Source: Physocladia obscura
Taxonomy: Eukaryota > Chytridiomycota > Chytridiomycetes > Chytridiales > Chytriomycetaceae
Reading direction: 5' to 3'
Length of the DNA stretch: 11,582 nt
NCBI GenBank assembly: GCA_027596945.1
Contig: JADGJH010001167.1
Span: 1-11,582, forward strand
In this document: positions 9,183 to 11,582 of the stretch, piece by piece
Layout: each line of letters opens with the position of its first letter
Position numbering within the stretch: the stretch's first letter is position 1
Notes under the pieces: generated by a model
Told to the model about the DNA's origin: nothing
The model's database searches: none
The model's input: only the letters and a program-made list of their open reading frames with translations
Program-made: the position numbers and the translations under genes

Positions 9183-9220
<38 letters not shown>
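9183..9220. repeat. (CA)19 microsatellite
   Basis: An uninterrupted run of 19 CA dinucleotides in the gap between two convergent genes, preceded by an imperfect ACACAAAAAC lead-in. Perfect repeats of this length are usually length-polymorphic. Confidence 0.97.
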
Positions 9221-9223
<3 letters not shown>

Positions 9224-9405
9224 GTGACAATCATGAAATTTGGCATGCTATTGAGTTTAAAAATTTTAAGTTAGTTGTTAATATTTACGCATTCTTACTA
9301 TGCTTTGGCATACTTAGTTGGTTTGTCTGTGGACATCTGATAAAAATAAAATAATCTAGTGGTTGCAAGGAGTCAGTGCTTAAAAATCCAGAAGCAACAT
9401 TCAAT

Positions 9406-9411
9406 TTTATT
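9406..9411 (-). terminator. Candidate poly(A) signal of the Tls1/Hep59 gene
   Basis: On the minus strand AATAAA occurs about 32 nt after the stop codon. A second copy overlaps the stop itself (9439-9444). Assignment is by position only. Confidence 0.35.
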
Positions 9412-9442
9412 TAATTCATACACTTGTTAATTATTACTTTTA

Positions 9443-10718
9443 TTATTTTCGCGGATAATTACGTTTTCTAAACTTGTCCATCACAAGATCATCTGTTTTT
9501 AGTTGGTAAGTTTATTTTAAGAAAAAACAAAAAATGACCAACCTGTTGCCATTGTGCGACGATCAAATCTTTTATTTGATGAGCCACCTGATTTGTTTTC
9601 TGAATTGTGGCTACTGTTTGACTGACGCGCAATATGTTCTGAGCTTTTTTGAATCGGTGCTGAGTGCTTGTTTTTGATACCTCGATAAACTTGAAATTTA
9701 ATCGTCAGTTAGCAAATACAATTTTTTTTTTCTTTTTTCCCCTTTTTTTTTTGCTTTTGATTGTGGGAGGGCTTACATCTGTCAGATGCTGTCACATTCA
9801 TTGATCCAGATAGTTTATCAACTTGGTCCACAGAATCTGACTTTTGCACAAGTCCTCGCCTTGCACGTTCGGTATCTTCGATGTTTTGTAGCTTAGCACT
9901 GTGTCAAAACAGAAAAGAAAAAAATTAGTTATACGCGATGTGAAGAAGGGACTGGAAAAAAAAAAAAACCTAATGCCTAGGTCAACAACAGGAATAGACG
10001 TGAGCATAGCAGCCGAAAACGCGGCACTTCCTTCAGTCGTCGGTTTTTTTGCTGCCGCGTTTATTGCACCAGCAGCAGCAGCTACAGCTGCATTTACTGA
10101 TATACTTGTATCTTCATCGCTTCCAAACTCATTCTGGCTTTCCAAAGATTCATTCGACGCGTCGTCCGTGTTTCCACCAAGCGTTTGCCGTCTTTTTTGT
10201 AATTCAGACTCGATAAATTCGAGCATTTTCTTTTCCGTATCCATTGAATTTGAAGCTGGTGTAAAAGTCGCATTGCTTCCAGCAGTCGGATCTTCACCAA
10301 ACGTCATCCTATTAAAATTGAAGTGACCGAAATTATCAGTTTTTTCTTCTTTTTTTGATGGGTGTAATGCATACTTTGAGCCTTTGATTTGATTCAAATC
10401 GACGATTCCACCGGTCTTGAGTTTCCAGGGATCGTCCGCTTGTGCCTTTCTTTTTAATCGTTCAGCTTCTTCGCGCTGTTTGATGACGAGCGGATCGCCG
10501 CGGCCGAGAGCTGAAGCATCCACACCTTTGGACTTTCGGCGGAGTTTGCGGAGCTCCAGAACGTCTGAAATCTTGAGCTGTTTCGCTATTTAAAATAAAT
10601 AAACAAATAGGCAATAAAAACGACGAACGTCAAAATCTTGATCTGGTTTCGCAGTATCTGAATCTGAATTTGAATCTCTGTCTCGTGTACGAAGGCGCTT
10701 TACTGGCTGTGCTTTCAT
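9443..10718 (-). CDS. TLS1: Tls1/Hep59 (C9orf78) family spliceosome-associated protein
   Basis: Five exons on the minus strand (10718-10622, 10585-9970, 9898-9777, 9689-9543, 9492-9443) join in frame to 343 residues. The family (human C9orf78, fission yeast Tls1) works with the spliceosome, and Tls1 affects splicing of telomere-protein transcripts. Family blocks appear in order: a basic, Ser/Asp-rich N-terminus; LKISDVLELRKLRRK near 37-51; DDPWKLKTGG at 83-92; MLEFIESELQKRR at 153-165; MLTSIPVVDLGI at 226-237; AKLQNIEDTERAR; RFYRGIKNKHSAPIQ; and a C-terminal KRFDRRTMATDD followed by DKFRKRNYPRK. An Ala-rich, low-complexity segment (about 197-213) precedes the VDLGI block. Introns are 36, 71, 87 and 50 nt. 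Intron 1 may instead use a donor three bases earlier (10624), which would remove one residue. Without splicing, the VDLGI exon runs into a Phe-rich nonsense tail, so splicing is required. Confidence 0.93.
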
Positions 10719-10760
10719 TAAATTTGTTGTTTCGTTTTTTGACTGAAAAACGAACGAAAG
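10719..10760. promoter_or_regulatory. 42-bp divergent intergenic region (shared promoter)
   Basis: Only 42 bp separate the Tls1/Hep59 start codon (minus strand) from the TBP start codon (plus strand). Inside is a perfect inverted repeat, TTCGTTTTT at 10731-10739 and AAAAACGAA at 10746-10754, around a 6-bp centre. A symmetric site is a natural candidate for a factor acting in both directions, but that is inference. The gap is too short for two separate promoters with normal leaders, so leaders must be very short or promoter elements must lie within the opposite coding sequences. Confidence 0.6.
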
Positions 10761-11480
10761 ATGGAAGCTGCTTCAGATCAACAGACGCAACGGCAACAGC
10801 AGCAACAACAAAACCAGCAGCAAAATCAACAACAACAACAGCAGAATACACAACAAGTCGCTCCATATGGTCTTCCGCCGAGCGCAATGCAAACACCTAT
10901 GCCAATCACCGCCCCAACTCCCGGCGGAACTATTGCTACTCACTGGACCAGCGGTATAACTCCGGTTCTGCAGTAAGTTTGTTTATTCCAATATAATTCC
11001 GCAATTTTCTTTTATATCCGTATCGTTTGCCGTTTTTTTATTTTTTATTTGTTTTTTGTTTTAGAAACGTTGTGGCCACTGTCAACATGGAATGCAAACT
11101 CGATCTCAAAACAATCGCTCTTAGAGCTCGTAATGCTGAATATAACCCGAAAGTATGCCTACGTTAGACGAATCAATATATCCGAAAAGTAACAAAAAAC
11201 AAAACAAAAAAAAAACCAGCGTTTTGCTGCCGTGATTATGCGAATCCGTGAGCCAAAAACTACTGCCCTAATTTTTGCGTCCGGAAAAATGGTCATCACT
11301 GGCGCCAAAAGCGAAGACTTTTCGAAACTCGCTGCGAGAAAATATGCCCGAATTATTCAGAAACTTGGATTCCCGGCGAAATTTACTGATTTCAAGGTTC
11401 AGAACATTGTGGGATCATGTGATGTCAAATTTCCTATTCGTTTAGAAGGTCTTGCCTTTTCACATGCTGACTTTAGTAGT
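10761..11480 (+). CDS. TBP: TATA-binding protein (TBP), 3' part missing
   Basis: Three exons are visible: 10761-10972, 11065-11152 and 11220-11480. Phases match and give 187 residues. TBP binds the TATA box and nucleates initiation by RNA polymerases I, II and III. The N-terminus is polyglutamine-rich (residues 7-32, two runs of six Gln), then Pro-rich. The conserved core begins around ITPVLQNVVATVN and continues nearly unchanged from other eukaryotes: [20 protein letters not shown], then [12 protein letters not shown]. The DNA-kinking pair of the first repeat is Phe102 and Phe119. The sequence then runs through [14 protein letters not shown] to HADFSS. There the frame meets a GT donor (11481). 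The expected next block (YEPELFPG-like) and the rest of the second repeat, about 50 residues, are not in the window. Start choice: the ATG at 10761 is the first in frame. Confidence 0.96.
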
Positions 11481-11582
11481 GTGGGTGTTCCCTCTTTTTT
11501 TTTTTTTTGTTTTCAACGTTAGGTGTGAATTTTAAACAAATGACGGGGCCGCCGAATAGCCTTGTGTTGATAGCGGTGGGGG
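11481..11582 (+). other. TBP intron start and unexplained window end
   Basis: GTGGGT at 11481 followed by a T-rich tract and CAACGTTAG at 11514-11522 looks like one of this genome's short introns. Joined at phase 0 to the bases after 11522, however, it reads Val then a stop (GTG TGA). A donor four bases later (11485) gives an open frame to the window end, but its residues (VNFKQMTGPP and onward) do not resemble TBP. Either the intron is longer than the window, or the last ~60 bases do not belong to the standard TBP gene. Confidence 0.5.

Larger units (their letters stand above)
9128..9442. other. Convergent 3' intergenic gap
   Basis: The 315 bp between the carrier stop and the stop of the opposite-strand Tls1/Hep59 gene hold the 3' ends of both transcripts, poly(A)-signal-like hexamers for each, and a (CA)19 microsatellite. 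No gene is seen. Confidence 0.7.

Noticed and set aside
9901..10326. 141-codon plus-strand open frame
   Set aside because: It is antisense to exons and intron 2 of the Tls1/Hep59 gene, whose conserved blocks are on the minus strand.
10630..10896. 88-codon minus-strand frame across the TBP start
   Set aside because: It is antisense to the glutamine-rich TBP exon and out of frame with the Tls1/Hep59 first exon.
1..11582. tRNA, rRNA or CRISPR array
   Set aside because: I saw no cloverleaf-like set, no rRNA-like stretch and no regularly spaced identical repeats with unique spacers.

Overview
The window is eukaryotic nuclear DNA. Genes are split by short (36-97 nt) GT-AG introns with T-rich 3' ends, there is a TATA-binding protein gene, and there is a pogo-like DNA transposon. 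The compact layout, small introns, Oac1/SLC25A35-type carrier and Tls1/Hep59 spliceosome factor fit a fungus, perhaps an early-diverging (chytrid-like) lineage. That placement is inference: no marker here fixes the taxon. The standard genetic code works throughout.

Layout. 1-1177: CpG-poor DNA without a supported gene, holding diverged tandem units of about 165 bp. 1178-3900 (+): a three-exon, 846-aa short-chain dehydrogenase/reductase (SDR) whose fold is interrupted by one insertion of about 100 residues and one of about 380. 3901-5328: gene-free DNA, strikingly CpG-poor up to about 4735, then AT-rich. 5329-7243: a dead pogo/Fot1-like transposon with 46-bp terminal inverted repeats and a transposase on the minus strand broken by stops and frameshifts. 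7454-9127 (+): a six-exon mitochondrial carrier whose C-terminus continues into a pair of EF-hands. 9128-9442: a convergent 3' intergenic gap with a (CA)19 microsatellite. 9443-10718 (-): a complete five-exon Tls1/Hep59 (C9orf78) gene. 10719-10760: only 42 bp between two start codons, containing a perfect 9-bp inverted repeat. 10761 to the window end (+): TBP with a polyglutamine N-terminus, missing its last ~50 residues.

The genes form no obvious single pathway. TBP (transcription initiation) and Tls1/Hep59 (splicing) are divergently paired housekeeping nuclear genes that must share one tiny promoter. The carrier is the most unusual protein: calcium-regulated mitochondrial carriers normally carry EF-hands at the N-terminus, whereas here they follow the last transmembrane helix, in the same exon as the end of that helix. 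All exon models come from reading splice sites, reading-frame phase and family similarity by eye; no alignment or RNA data were available.
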